In this document: piece by piece, positions 17,042 through 30,150 of the stretch
Position numbering within the stretch: the stretch's first letter is position 1
How the letters are laid out: each line of letters begins with the position of its first letter
Origin: Aphelenchoides besseyi
Taxonomy: Eukaryota; Nematoda; Chromadorea; Rhabditida; Aphelenchoididae
DNA: 64,000 nt
Direction: 5' to 3'
NCBI GenBank assembly: GCA_024699855.1
Contig: JAMPIQ010000001.1
Span: 16,182,001 to 16,246,000, forward strand
Translations under genes and position numbers: made by a program
Notes under the pieces: generated by a model
Databases searched by the model: none
What the model was told of the DNA's origin: nothing
Seen by the model: the letters and a program-made list of their open reading frames with translations, nothing else

Positions 17042-17239
17042 CCAACGACGACTATTTGATTGCTTTCGAGGATAACACCTTCGACAGTAGCTATTCACCC
17101 TCGTTTGCCGTACCTCAACGATATGTAATCAAGCACAAGAAAGACTGACTGTGATCTCTAATAAACTCCTCTTTTATCGAACTGAGTAATCGTTTTGAAT
17201 TCTTGCAGATCAATGAATTGGCAGAGAAATTTGGCCGGC
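17042..17239 (+). repeat. 198-bp direct repeat, copy of the SGF29 3' end
   Basis: This copy of 12027-12224 keeps the end of the SGF29 Tudor domain open in frame (with GGC changed to AGC) and keeps the stop codon, but it has no upstream exons. It is therefore a gene fragment. The two copies start 5,015 bases apart. Confidence 0.9.
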
Positions 17240-17548
17240 GATCAAATTCATACGTTTTGTTGTTATTCTTTTAAATTTCGTTCGTATAGCAACATGAATC
17301 ACGACGTTGAAAATGTTGTTTTTGTGTTCTGGTTTCGAGCCCGAGAGGAATTGCAATCGTTTGGCGATTCCCAAAAACTTGAGTACTTCGCCGTCTCGAC
17401 TGACTCATCTTTTAACGTTGGAATTCGATTGTCCAGTTAGTTCAAGCGTAATTAGATTCGACCTTTCGGCCAATATCAAAAATCGCTTTTATTTGTACAC
17501 AACATAGGTTTAAAAGAACATTCATGTGGTTTCTATTTATACAAAGTT

Positions 17549-18000
17549 AAAGTTCGGTTCCAGCTGCAAAGTTTAATCGACCACCTTCTCTTGGCGTGTA
17601 AACAATTTCATTTCGTTTGTACGGTTCACTGAGGTCCTTTGCAGCATTCCGATGACATTCGAAGGTCTCAAACGAGTTTTTTGTATTTGCCCGGAAACCA
17701 CCGAGCACGGTCCCAAAAAGGCTGCAAAACGTTCGAGAAGCAAAAATCAAAGCTCGGAAGGCAATTAGAATCGTAATTGTCTTCGGAATGGTCAGTAGTG
17801 GCTCTACGATTTCAATTTTCAAATGTCGTGTTAGATGGGTGTATGAACTTTGACTTCTGATGTCATTCCGACGTTGGCCTTTTGCTTTTTTGGCATTTCG
17901 GGCCACCACTTCGACCGAAAGCCAATTCTGCGTGGGGGAGTTAAAAACAAACAGAAGAAATTGTTCGGAAAGTCGTTCTCTTGACATTTTTTGTACAACA
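17549..18000 (-). CDS. Weak candidate exon of an unrecognised gene
   Basis: An open frame of about 150 codons ends with TAA at about 17549 and is followed on the same strand by AATAAA near 17495. It includes a hydrophobic stretch (ITILIAFRALIF) and a polar tail (RNEIVYTPREGGRLNF). No ATG-initiated complete model and no homologous domain were found. It could be a terminal exon or chance. Confidence 0.2.
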
Positions 18001-18020
18001 AGTGGGTTTAACTCTCTCAC

Positions 18021-21000
18021 TCTCTTGGAACTCGTTAACGAACGTTTCTCGTGCGTGGGGATTAACCATCGGATTTAGTCATTAAAAAACGAAATCGCAA
18101 ACAACTTCGTCGACGTAAGAGATTAGAGAAACATCCCGGGAAAAAGACCCTCTAAATTGACCGTCAACAACTCTCATGACGCCGATGAGCAACTGATAGC
18201 TGGATATCCGGGGATCTCGAGGTTTCGGCGTTTCCGCTGTGCAGATCCTGATGGCGATTTCCAGCGGATAACTTTTGTTACACATTCTTTGGTCTTTTCG
18301 TTTTGCTGTTTTTCTGTTTGTTAAGAAGATCGAAACGCCGGCGTCTAATCTTGTGTTTTTAATTCCAATCTTGTAGTTTTTAAACAAAATTTGGCCCTCC
18401 GAGTGGTTCTGTGGCACAATCACCGGAAATTAGTCGACGCTCACGTGCGTTCTAATCGCCAGATTCGCGAGATTAATCATCAAAAGCAAAAACAAAAAAC
18501 ATAAATAGCGGATTCCTCGTCCAAACCCCGTAAACAGCCGTGGAAGACTGAAGGTCGAGAGAAATTCTCGAGTGAAACCTTCGTTGGTGAATCCCGTCCG
18601 CCTACCGTAGAGTTGCGTCAGAACTTTCGGTTACTCATCTGCGTTTCCAATTTTGGCCCGCCGACTGCTCAAACGTGCGGAAACGACGTAGGCGGAAGAC
18701 ACTGCGAACGATTCGCTTTGACGAAAGAGCAGTTTGTGAACAGCTCAGGAAATGTGATTCTTTGTACTTTGCTTACCGCGTCCAGTTTTAACAACTTGAT
18801 TCTTCAGCCAACATACTTTTGCATTTTGAGCTTACGATTCTGCGAACCGATTCGACTGCCGATTATGCAAAGACGAACGGAAGTCGTTTCTGCCAACCGC
18901 GGGGTAACAGTCGCTGTTTTGAACGCGCGAACTTTGCTTTGAAAACACCTAATGACCTTTTGCTTCTTGAGAGTGTTGGGGTGAATGACTTTATTTACGA
19001 CCAAAATGCTTCCAAGTAGTCAGAAATTGTAGTGCTCGCGAATGTAATGCCCATAAACGTCAAATACAAAACCCAAAGAGATTAGCGAAGATCATTGAAA
19101 TGTCATATTCAGTGTTCAATTTGCTTCAATTTTCGAATCATTTCAATCGGGGTGCAAGAAAAAATGCAATTTGGAGGAACTGTGTTGTAAATTTTCTTAT
19201 CGCAGTTTACGTTCTTTAAGTGCACGGCTGACCAGCTTAGTTCTTGTAATGGTTTCGTAAACTGGTGATAACTTCATTGAGAATTCGTTCAAATATCTGA
19301 AAGCTTTGTATCAAACTAAAAGGTTCTTCCTTTTGTTTCCAATTTTGGACGGCGATCGAATTTGAGGTAGTAGAGGCAGAGGTATTTTGGTCTACGTTTT
19401 TGGCGCAACAACATTCAACCTATATTCAATTATGCAAGAACGGACCACCAGTGCGGAAGTTCAAACTGAAAAACTTTTCGCTATGAAGTCGAAACCTGAA
19501 TATCAGAGAAAAGTGACTTAGTGTGGAATATAAATTTTGTGGTCTTGAAGATGATTAAAAACATTGATCTATTTGCGTTTACTGTTCAAAGACCACAACA
19601 GAATTTAGCGGTCGTTGTTTTTGCGTTTTGAAAGGGCGATCGCAATCAACTAGTGAGATGGTCGTTCATTGGAAGAAGGTTTTTGGGATCAGAAATCGTA
19701 GGGACTACTCATCATCACCACAGTGCCAACATGATTCCCGCCGCCGAGCGCAAAGAACTCGGGGACCGGAACTTTGCACCATTCGATCGTGTTGTCTGCG
19801 AAGTCAAAGGTCAACTTGGTTGTGATCTTTCGTTTGTTCATCACGTGTCGGCTGATAAGACGATCGCGGTAGACTAATCAATTTGGTTTGTTGCGCGCAA
19901 CACGTGCATTTCATTTCTTCCGATCGGCGATCCACAGGACAAAAATCAGTCGATGAGAAGAATTCGCGTGTAGTTGATGGTGGAAACAAATGGAAGAATG
20001 TGATCGGAAGGGCGCAGTCAATCGATTCGAAATGACGTTCACGAACTTAACTTCAAATCGCAATTTCCTCGCCTTTTGCGGTCATCGGTGCTAATATTTT
20101 CTTGTTTTCTTTGCGTCACACGAAAGTTTGCGTGAACGCACGTGACCGCCTCTCGAAGTGATCTCTTCGAGGCGTGTGCGCCGCGCAAACCTTCGGATTT
20201 TTGCTTCAGTATGCGCCTTTCTCCGAACTCGTGATTGGGGAGGAGGATTCAAAGGTCAAGTTTGCGGTTGGGGGAATTCGACCTTCGAACTCTCTCTCGC
20301 GTCCGTTGCCTGAAAAAAGAGGCGTCACTGTTGTTGATGAGTGAAAAATTTTGCTCATTGCGAGCAGTATTATTTTTCTTCACTTCCACACCTCCGATTT
20401 TTGATCGCCTTGAGAAGGCGAAGGGGGACGACGTGTGTGTGCGCGCTCTTCTCAAGTTTTGGTTTTACGTCAAACGCGCAGATTTCGTCCATTTTCGGTT
20501 CTTCGTACGCCAATCGATTCTGCGTCTATGACCCAAAAAAAAGAAGATCAAAAGACGCGAACGTTTTTCTGTCGAAATATCCGACGAAGATCAGTTTGCT
20601 TTCGACGTGTTTCGTAATTGCAACTCCAAAACCAACGACAACGCACTTGTTTTTACGTTTTGAAGTTCAAAGATTGTTGCGCACATTGAAAGTTGTTTTG
20701 ATTGCGGCAACCAGTTCCAAAAAATCGTTTTTGTTCACGAACTCTGCACTCAAAAATTTCGTCGTGCGGTGTTTTTGCGTTTGTTTTTGCGTTTAAACCC
20801 ACGTCTCTCTTATGACTGAACTTTGTCCTCCGACGGCTGCGGAGTTCAATTGGGACGAAAGCCAAAGGCGCAAAGACGTGTCGAGGTGCGGTGTGTGTTC
20901 GGGAATTTTTGTGCGTGAATACGTTTTACTCACGATCGCATATCTTACCGTAAATCCAAAGATCGTTTGTCGTTGACAACTATACGAAATTTTTTTCGTC

Positions 21001-22820
21001 TGCAAGTAAAGGGATGCGGAAGTTCCAAAAAACACACGAGAAGGCCGAATGGCCAAATTTGGACTTCCAGACGTCGCTCCTGCGCTCGGTCTTGTTTATT
21101 CAGAAAAGGCAAATTCCGAGTGCACGACAAGAATTAATCTTTACGTCGTGTGTAATTTCCAGCATACGAACGGCAGCTGAAACTACGGTATGGAGCACGG
21201 TGTTTTGATTTTGTGTGTTGACGTCAAAATCCTTTTCTTCTGCAAAACCACGGGGATTTTTCGTTCGACGTCATTTCCATTCCAATTGTAGGCGTCCGTT
21301 TCATGTGATTCAATTTTTTCTCGGTCTTTGGAACGGTAGAGCCGAGTGAGTCTTCGGGCCTGAGGACGTTTTTCCGGGAATTGGACCGAAAAGGAACGTC
21401 AGCGCGCGGCCAAAAACGTGGAACGACGGTCTTTTTGTGCGACCGAGAGAAAAAAGACCTCGTGGCCACGAAGTTGTTGGCGGGAAGAGCAAACGAACAA
21501 AAAACGGCATATCAGCAGGCGGCGAGACCGAAGATTCACGTCAGTTTTTGCCATTCGACTTGTTTTTTGGCCTCGCAAAGTCATGTGGTCATGTTTTTTG
21601 CAAACTCACTTTCGGCATTCCAAATAACCGCAAAGCATCAAAAAACAATTTAATTCAGTTTTACCGTCTTTTTGGGTGTTATCGTGGGACATGGAGTTCA
21701 AATTACCGGAACCGCGCGTCATTTTTCCCATTCGCGTGGTCCGATTAATGGCTTCGAGTTGAACTATCGGGCGGCACGAGTGCGGATAGCCGGTGGGGAC
21801 ACGCAAATGGCGTCTACTAATGAGTCATTTGTGGTTGGAAAAAGTCGCCGTTTTTCTGGTCAAAAATCACATCTGTGCGTGGGAAACGTTTTTTTGGTTC
21901 TATTTTGCGTGGTGCAATGAAAAGTTTATTTTCGAATCGGAAATCCATGAGGTCACATCCCCGTTGAGGTCTGTTTGTTCAGCCCGTGTGACGTTCTTTC
22001 CCGTTTTGGTTTTTGTGTTGAGACCACGAAGACGATCAGAAACGGATGATCCGCGTTGGCCAATCGGTTTACGAGACTTTTGATCGTCTCATACCCTTTT
22101 TGCGCGGTACAATCGTACTCACGACCACTTGTGCCAGGCCAATGGACCCAATTAGGAAAGCCGAAGGATTAACTTCTGACCACTTTAAAAGGCGACTGAA
22201 GGAATCTTGCAGTTCGTAAAAATCCACGGCAGTTTTCTTCGTTGTCCACTCCATCGCTCGCCAAAAATAGCAACTCGCGGCATTTTCGACCGTCGACGGC
22301 ATTTTTTTACGTTTTTATTACGAAAAACGAACCTTTTTGGCGAGAAGGAAGCTTTTTTGGATGTTTGCCAAGTGGATTCGCGACCGAAAATCAGTCAGCT
22401 GATCACGTCTTGTGATCTTTTTAGCGTCCGGATCGTTTTGTTTTTCCGAAGAAACGAATGACGCGATGCGCTGAACAATCTGAAGAATTTTGTTTTCCGA
22501 AACGTGGCGCTTCGTTGGCTTTTCTCCAAGTTTTGTTCACGTGCGGCGCACTTTGTTTTTTGATCTTTCGCGCGTCGACCGTGAACGGGAATTTGCGCAC
22601 AATGACACAGAGGTCGTCGTCTTTTTTCGGTTTCCGGGTTATCGTTTTTTGGCCACTACGAAACGATCTTTGAGACTCGATGGGCGTTTTTGTGTTTTTC
22701 GTTTTTTGTCTCCGCCCCTCGAGCAGCCAAATTTTTTAGTTCGCTGTTTTGGTTTTGTCTTCGCGGTCAGACGCGCCTTTTTTGCGTCGTTCTGATTCTC
22801 CGCGTTTGCAGCCGATCAAA
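18021..22820. other. Long intergenic region upstream of the nuclear receptor
   Basis: About 4.8 kb without a supported gene. From about 20 kb onward the sequence is richer in CG and in TTTTTCG/CGAAAA runs, like the sequence just upstream of EFA6, SGF29 and the sorting nexin. This suggests regulatory or 5'-UTR sequence of the downstream nuclear receptor. Long open frames here (such as 20341-20796) are low-complexity products of that composition. Confidence 0.4.
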
Positions 22821-24822
22821 ATGTCCGATATGCCGCAGGCACTAGCCGCCATGTTATATCAACTTCAACAGCAGCAAACACAGTACGCGCAATCGGCTCC
22901 GGTTTCCTCGTTGGAAGAGATTTTGGGCCAAAACACGCTGCTTCAACAGCTACGTTTCAACGTTCCGATGCAAATGGACAGCCAGAATTTGCAGCCGCTG
23001 ACTCATCATCACATCGGCTCCGCACCGACAATCTCCGTGGGCTCACCGTCGATGAACTGCGAACCCTCGACTATCACTTCCACTGCTCCATTCGATCGAC
23101 CGCCATCGAGCGGCGCTTCTTCGGTCGAACAACAGCGACCCATCGATGCGCAGCAACCGGTCGCTCAAGAAGACGAACTTCCAAACATTTGGTAAGTGGA
23201 AATAAATTGGCAGGTGCAAGTTTTTGTGTTTTGAACATTCGAAACTCACGCCGACAGATGTTATTGTTTAATTATATATTAAGACTAAAGTCTGTAATTT
23301 TGCATTTCAGTTGCGTTTGTAAGGACGAAGCTTCGGGACGTCATTATGGAGCAGCGACGTGTTTTGGATGCAAAGTAAGTCATCAATACCAACGAATTTC
23401 ATTTCCCGTTTTTTAGGGCTTCTTCCGAAGAACAGTTCGCGCCTCAAAAGAGTACGTTTGTCGATACGAAAATCGCTGTCAAATCGATAAAGTTGGCCGA
23501 AATGTGTGCAGAGCTTGTCGATTCCGAAAATGTTTGGATGTCGGCATGGAACGTGATGCCATTCGACCGGATCGTGACAAAACGGGTCGCCAAAGGTAAG
23601 AAATCCACGTGAATACAAATCGTTGATTTGAGCTTTTAGAAATCCACGGCGAGTTTCTGCTCCGCCAATCAAATCGCCAGCTGATGGATCCGAAGACGAC
23701 ACTCCAACCCCCAATAACACGGCGCCAATTCCACATCTTCATCGCTCTCAAATGAACGAACAACGTTGCAACAGTTCGGCCTCTTCCAACGTCTCCGATC
23801 AACAATCACCGGCCGAAGAATTTGGTCTACAATCGTTTTCGGAATCAAATGCGCCGACTGGAAAGGCGGCCGAACAGAAGGAGATGATCATTTCAACTCT
23901 ACGACAAGTGGAAGTGATTTCTGAAGAACTTTTTAAAACCCCACAAGCGATGTCGGATAATGAAATGATGTTTGTTGATGAAACTCCCGAACCTTCGTTG
24001 TCCGAAATTGTCGAACAAACCAATCTAATTCGTCAAACACCAGTAAGTTGAATGCGAACATACTCGAAACTTAAATTTACTTGTTCAGTTGGATTACAGT
24101 GGCAAACTCCCGTTGAAGGAGCCGAGTGTGTTCAATCAGGCGTTGAAACAGCTGATCGCAATGGCCGTCGACTATGCCAACACATTGAAACCGATCGCCG
24201 ATCTTCCTACAGCACAGAAGTTACTTCTAATACGCTCATTTGTTGCACCGTTTATTCTACTCATCACAGCATACAAATCGACTGTTGAAGATCGAACCGG
24301 TGAAATTCTATTACCCAATGGCCACTATGTTGATTTTGACACACCGTTATGGGCGTTTCGACCGGAATTCGCCACTCCCAACCCAACAGCTACGATGCGT
24401 GCAATTGCCGAAAGAAGCGGCGCCGTTCGCTCCCAACTGATCAATAAGATCCAAACCACAATCCAACAGATGCAATTGAACGAAGTAGAGTTCGTTTGTC
24501 TAAAGGCGATCATAGCATTGGATGCCAATGCCCATCAACTGAGCGACGAAATGTATCAGATGTTGGCCGGTTCTCGTGATTCAGTGCATCAGGCCTTGAC
24601 CACCTATTTGATTGAAACGATCGGCGAACGTGAAGCGAGCAATCGACTGTTCCGTTTGTTAATGTTGGTCACGGACATCAGCGTAAGTTTGTTCTTAACT
24701 GAACTGTCTAATCGAACTGATTGTAGAAAATCGGCGCTCACTTCTCGAATCTCATGCAAATCGGCAGAAGTCACGAACACCCCACTGGTAGATCTACATA
24801 TTTGGACGTGTTTGCCGTCTGA
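22821..24822 (+). CDS. HNF4-type nuclear hormone receptor
   Basis: This is a ligand-regulated zinc-finger transcription factor acting in the nucleus. Six exons (22821-23191, 23311-23374, 23417-23595, 23640-24042, 24089-24682, 24727-24822) sum to 568 codons in phase. A Gln/Ser/Pro-rich N terminus precedes the two C4 zinc fingers at about residues 124-195: CCVCKDEASGRHYGAATC, FGCKGFFRRTVRASKEYVC, then CQIDKVGRNVCRACRFRKCL. The GMERDAIRPDRDKTGR extension is typical of the HNF4-derived receptors expanded in nematodes. The ligand-binding domain covers about 340-568, with LPTAQKLLLIRSFVAPFILL and LNEVEFVCLKAIIALD. It ends VFAV at TGA 24822. The HNF4 subgroup is inferred from motif style and the exact orthologue is not assigned. 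Confidence 0.92.
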
Positions 24823-25194
24823 ACAAACCTTCCCCGGTCTTAGCGGATTTTCACGAGCTTAACTTTGTTGTGGTTCTCAACTCGAGTAGTTAGTTTCGTT
24901 GCCCGATGTCTCCTCCGTTCATCCCGATGCGAATCCCTCCGAATGCCATTTCTGTACATACACCAAACCGTTCGCTTTTGTACATATAAACCCACTTCCG
25001 TCTTCCAACTTCGTGTATTTATTTTTTTACGCTGCAATTTAACTCAACGATTACCGTTGAGAACCCTGTTTCCAAAGTCGTTCTTTCACCGTTGCACCAA
25101 TTCAAATCGAAAGAATTTTATTCCAATTGCTTGTACATACGATAATGCCACGGTTGTCACGAATAAAAATAATTATTGGGCACACTTGGAACTT

Positions 25195-25396
25195 TCAATA
25201 GCCATCTTCGTTCGAGTCGTCGTCATTATCGCCACGACCCGAATTGAAGAGCGAACCGAGGAATCCGAATTGGGCGTTGGCGGGTATAGAAACGAAAACA
25301 GATCGATTAGTCAACAAACACAGACTCACCGAAGAGCAGAACAAGGAAACAGAATTGATAGAAGTATATCGAAAACCGACTAGCACAGATCTTCAT
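25195..25396 (-). CDS. Candidate tiny secreted peptide with a non-AG acceptor
   Basis: I do not recognise this peptide. The ATG at 25396 lies 37 bases below a TATAAAT box and opens MKICASRFSIYFYQFCFLVL, a strong signal peptide. A GTGAGT donor follows LLFG. After a CTAAT branch-like motif and a pyrimidine tract, the frame resumes at ...ANAQFGFLGSLFNSGRGD, giving a clean Ala-x-Ala cleavage site and an acidic tail ending DDDSNEDGY, TGA at 25195. The implied 49-nt intron ends in CG instead of AG. The alternatives are an unspliced 63-codon frame lacking ATG, or a mutated acceptor that makes this a dead gene. It is convergent with the nuclear receptor. Confidence 0.35.
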
Positions 25397-25432
25397 CTCG
25401 TCGCGTGTGGCTTCTCGACCCTTCATTCGCTC

Positions 25433-25439
25433 ATTTATA
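25433..25439 (-). promoter_or_regulatory. TATA box of the candidate secreted-peptide gene
   Basis: TATAAAT on the minus strand, 37 bases upstream of the ATG at 25396. That spacing allows only a very short 5' UTR. Confidence 0.4.
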
Positions 25440-28323
25440 GTCGTGGATTGAGGGCTCAACAAAAAGGATTGAGAACAAAGAAGTACGACTGTTCAATCAA
25501 CTCTTCATTATTTTTAGCTGCTAATCGTCGAGATCGCGAAAACAAATCTTCGTCAACGGAAATCGATTCCGCATCATTTCCAACCGACAGCCACACAGAA
25601 ATCAGAAAACGAATTCGAGTTCACGGTCCAACAAACTGAAGACAATCGGAAAGAGTTTTTGTTCAGTAGGCGGCCAAGTTTGTTTATTATTCATGAGCTG
25701 GAGATATAAGCCTGCGGTCCGAAAACTGTGGAAAAATCTTACGATCTTCTCGACCATCAGCAGCAACGTGGGAAACTTGGACGCGTTATTTTCGCTTTAA
25801 ATTTTACTAATTTTTGTTACCACTCAGTCGACGGTTGTCAGTTGGACGAGTGAAGGACCTTTGACAGATGGCGGATTAAACGCAGCTTCAAAATTTCTTC
25901 CACTTGATTTCACTTGGATCAGAGATGACAAGATCCGAGTAAACAAGTTCACGTGTTCGTCTCGGCGGGCGGTTGGCTGCGGGTGTTCGCAGTCGTTGAA
26001 GATCCGCGAACTTGTGATTCGCCTCATTTCGCCGTCGATTCGACCGTTTCCACGTCGGGCCGACTCTCACGTTCGTTTCCGTTTGTTGGCATTCAAAGTC
26101 TCGTCGACGATTCCCGAGACTCATTAATTGGCCGATTATTCTACGTAGTCATTAGCATAAAAATTCGATCGTGGTCTCCTAGTCGGTTGACGTTTCTTTT
26201 CGTCTTCTGCCCTCAGGGATGAGTAAACAATTGTGGATCCTGTGACCAATTTGCGCGGCCATCCGTTTCGCTTAAAACTGCCAGAAACACGGTCCAACAC
26301 GTTACGTGGTGGACTGATGAGTTGGCTTCGAAAATACACATCGGGAAATCAAGCTTGAATTTCGACAAGCGTGGGTTGCAAAAATTCAATTGGCCGAAGA
26401 GGTCACTGACGGGAAACGTTTCTGAATCAATTGGACGGAAATAAGCGGATGTTAGAGCGGAAAGGAATCGGGAATGCACTCGTTCGAAGTTTTGAATTAC
26501 AATAAGCAAGTGGGGTCGATGTTTGAGTAAGTACTTCATCTTTTGTTTTCATCGGACGGATTGATTAGCAGTCAAAGGTTCTTTCGATGTCCACACGACT
26601 CTTCGGTTTGTTTTGCTTCGTGGGCGGTTTCTTAATTTTTTGGCCAAGAGCTGAAGAGGCGTGAATGTTTGTTCATGTGCATCTAATTCGTCAACTCGAA
26701 GGTGCTTTTGAATCGCGCAAATTCAAGTGTTTGCAATGAGATCGATGATCGAGTAGTGGGCACGTTAAAATTCTTTCGTTAAGTTCATTTCGACTCCAAC
26801 TCTCGGCGGCTTTAGCGACGAATCGAAACCAAAGCTCGAGTTCGCGTTTCTCAGTTCACTAACTCGATTTTACAACCAAAACAGTTTCGATTTGGCCAAT
26901 GCGAAACGGTCGGAGGTCATAAATCAGGTCGGAGGCAACGGCCTCAAAAATTGGAATTGGATTTTATGGGCGAGAGCAGAAATGCGCAGAGAGACCATAG
27001 GATGGAGAAAACAATCCTCTCGCGTTTGTTAACAAAATTAATCACTCTTGCATTCCTACGACCGTTGAAACAAAGACGATGCGTGATGCTCGTTGGAGAT
27101 GTTTTTGGTGTGGATTTTGACGGCGCTTTTAAACACAAGATTTGCCATTGGTTTGATTTACGCGTAATAACGGAGCTTGACAGCTGACTTTTGCTCTTCC
27201 GCCCAACTTTTGAATCCTCGGGTTTGTGACAATCGAACATCGAAAAGAAATGTTTTTGTAGATGGCTGTCAATTATTGTTTGTGACTAGTGGTCGCGAAA
27301 GTTTTCGGATTGATGAGCTTAAGGTCACTAACCGCTTCGGTAGGGTTTCTTTCTTCTGCGTGTGTTTTTTGAACGATAAGAAAAGAGGAGGAATAAAGAT
27401 GTTGAAGTGCAGACACTTGTGGGACTTCTTTTCGCTTTCTGACTCTTCGACAGTCGAAAATTGATTTAGATCGGAGGGTTTAATTCACTCGTTCGTTGGT
27501 CTCTTCGTTTTTGAAGTCGTGCAATCATCGGATTTTGCGTTTGAACGGAAGTCATTTATGGATCAGAGTTATAGTCATTAGAGCCCACAAATATTTGCAC
27601 AATAAACGTCACCATCGGGCGAGTAATCTATTGCAATCGCAAACTTTTCGAGGATTCTCGTCAATTCGTTTTTACCGTAGAATTGTTTTCTCAACATGAG
27701 TAACTCGAAGTTTAAGGAAGTTATTACACTGCTGTTGCTTGTGTCTCCTTTCAAATCTCCCCGTCTAATCAGTGAGCACATTGAAATGGTGAATTTGAAT
27801 GGTTTTTACTCAAACATTCGTGTTATTGTTTCGACGAATCTGTCTTCTTAATCGCACTTAACAAATTGAGCGGCGGAGATTGTACTTCCAAACAACCACT
27901 TCCTATTTCGTCGTTCGTTTCCTCTGCTTCTCATTATTCTCTTCCTGATTTCTTTTCGTCACAAATCCATAAGTTTAATTGAGTTCGAGGAAGGAACTTG
28001 ACGTTTCTAGATCGTCTGTTCTGATAATTGTTTGCGTGTTCGAAAACAAAACAGTTCTTTGAAATCGTCAGTTTGCGTGTCAAAACGGTCCGTGGATTGT
28101 GTTTCCTATAATTTAATGTTTGTGTAATTGGAATGTTCTCTGATGTTGTTAGCTCTACACTTCTATTTCAATGTTAAATTATAGAGTGAAGTTAAACTTT
28201 ACTTCTTGACCTCACAAAACTTTTGACTACCGCCTCTTCACTTCTTAACGAGGTTTTCTGTACTGAGTGAAATAACAGATTTAAGGTAAACAACAAATCC
28301 AAACTCCAACTGATGACTTGAAA
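25440..28323. other. Intergenic region upstream of the peptide GPCR
   Basis: About 2.9 kb with no supported gene, RNA or repeat. Open frames up to about 110 codons on both strands lack ATG-plus-splice support. Confidence 0.4.
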
Positions 28324-29858
28324 ATGACTTTGGACGATTTGATGTTCTACGAAGATGAGTTGGGACTCATACCAACAATCCAAGAGCCAATCGTTTATCG
28401 AAACTTTCTCTGGCGTCATCACTCAAATCACTGCGATCTTATTCAGGTAAATTGGGTTGTTGGCCGGTCATTTAACCGGTTGGTTTCAGAAGGAATACCC
28501 AGAGAAGGTCGATCAGCTGAGATTTCAAATTCTGTTCTCTTTTTTATACGCTATTGTTTGGTTCTTTGCGATCGTTGGCAATTTGACGGTTATCTACATT
28601 GTTACTCTGAAGCATGTAAGTTAGAAGTCTCAACTACCAACTAAACAGATAAAACACATATAATTGAATCAGAAACATTAAATAATGTGAACTAAAACGT
28701 CAACTTTCAGGTCTCGATGTCAAACGTTCGATCGGTTTTCATTTGTTCGTTGGCGATCTCGGATCTTGTAATGTGTTTGACTTCGCTGCCGATTACTGCT
28801 GTTTCGATTTTTACTCGTGATTGGGTCTTTCCGGCCGTGTTCTGCAAACTTAGTGGAGTTTTTCAGGTGCAGCAGAAATAAGAAGCTGATTAACCAGTTC
28901 ATTTGCAGGGTGGAAGTATTTTCGTTTCATCATTCACTTTAACGGCAATTGCTGTTGATCGTTATGTTTTGATACGAAATCCTGCTGTTTCGGTAGTTGA
29001 CTTCATTCGTTTACAACATATGAATTTACTTCCAGAAAATCGACTTCAATCGCGCAATGGCAAGCGTTTTTGCCATCTGGCTTCTTGGGTACGTAACATT
29101 TGATAGCCGGTGGCCAACTAATCAGTCCACTTTATAGCTATTCGTTTGCTTTGCCAGTTGGAGTCTTTTCGAAGGTCAGCAGCTACAAACCGCTTTGTGG
29201 TTTGTTCTGCGATGAATCATGGCCAGATACTCATGAAGAAAGTGGAACCAGTCATATGAGAAAAACTTACGGTGAGAATAAGTTCGAAAAACAATTCGAA
29301 TTTGTATTTTAGGTCTCTTGGTTTTGATCATCCAGTTCGGGTTGCCGGTCATTATTTCGTCGCTTTGTTACTGGTCAATTGGTCGTATTATCAGTCGACA
29401 GATTAAGAAACGACACCAACAACAAGTTTTGTTGCAAGACAATCAAACACGACTTTCAAACAGAAAGAATCGATCAAATCGAATGATGGTTGCAATGGTA
29501 AGTCTCATAGTCGCTGGAATATTACCATTGAAAGTATTTTTAGGTTGGCGGTTTGGTATTCACTTGGTTGCCATTCAACTTCATTAATCTGTGGCGTGAC
29601 TTTGCAGCATCGGAATTCTTGTCCACGTGGTACACGCTCATCTTCGCTGCTTGCCATCTCATTGCCATGACGTCATCAGTTTGGAATTTCGTCATTTACT
29701 CGTGGTTTAATCCGCAGTTCAAAGAAACGCTTCTGCAGATTGTTAAGCGACAAAGAGAACGACCGTTGGGTATGACCAATGCTCGACGACCGTCCAACGG
29801 AGCGACAAGTATGTTGAAGAGTCACGTCATTGCATCACCTTCTCGTGCTGATTTTTGA
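28324..29858 (+). CDS. Neuropeptide-Y/F-like G-protein-coupled receptor (rhodopsin class)
   Basis: This is a plasma-membrane receptor predicted to sense a neuropeptide. About seven exons read in phase. The extracellular N terminus MTLDDLMFYEDELGL is followed by TM1 with the conserved GNLTVIYIV, TM2 with SLAISDLVMCLTSLP, TM3 with AVDRY (the DRY motif), a second extracellular loop with cysteines (CGLFCDES), TM5 ending in a basic loop RQIKKRHQQQ, TM6 FTWLPFNFINL and TM7 WNFVIYSWFNPQFKETLL (NPxxY-like). The C-terminal tail is short and ends SPSRADF at TGA 29858. The NPY/NPF-receptor label comes from the VTLKH loop, DRY context and TM6/TM7 style; another peptide ligand is possible. The ATG at 28324 is the first in frame. 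Confidence 0.85.
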
Positions 29859-30150
29859 CCAAAAAATATCAGAACTTTTAATCTCAGTGTTTCTACGGGT
29901 CAATTGTATCAAACCAGTTTGAAACTTCATTACTTAAAATACAAATAAATTTAGTTTTATTAAGAACAAGAATCACAATAGATTACACGCACATGAACCG
30001 TTCAAGTTTGAAGACGTTGAAAGATTTTTAGTTGATTCGAATCGAAGTTCGGAGACTTTTTGAATGTCAAAGAAGTGACCAAACCGGCGAGGAATTTGAG
30101 CGAATCAAAGCTGAAAACCCGATTTACGGATTAGCTCCAAACATTTCAAC

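Noticed and set aside
20341..20796. 151-codon open frame upstream of the nuclear receptor
   Set aside because: Low-complexity Phe/Ser/Arg composition, no motif, and similar spurious frames overlap on both strands.
24840..25383. Plus-strand frames downstream of the nuclear receptor as extra exons
   Set aside because: The receptor ends with an in-phase stop after a complete ligand-binding domain; these frames fall in its 3' UTR and the opposite-strand peptide locus.
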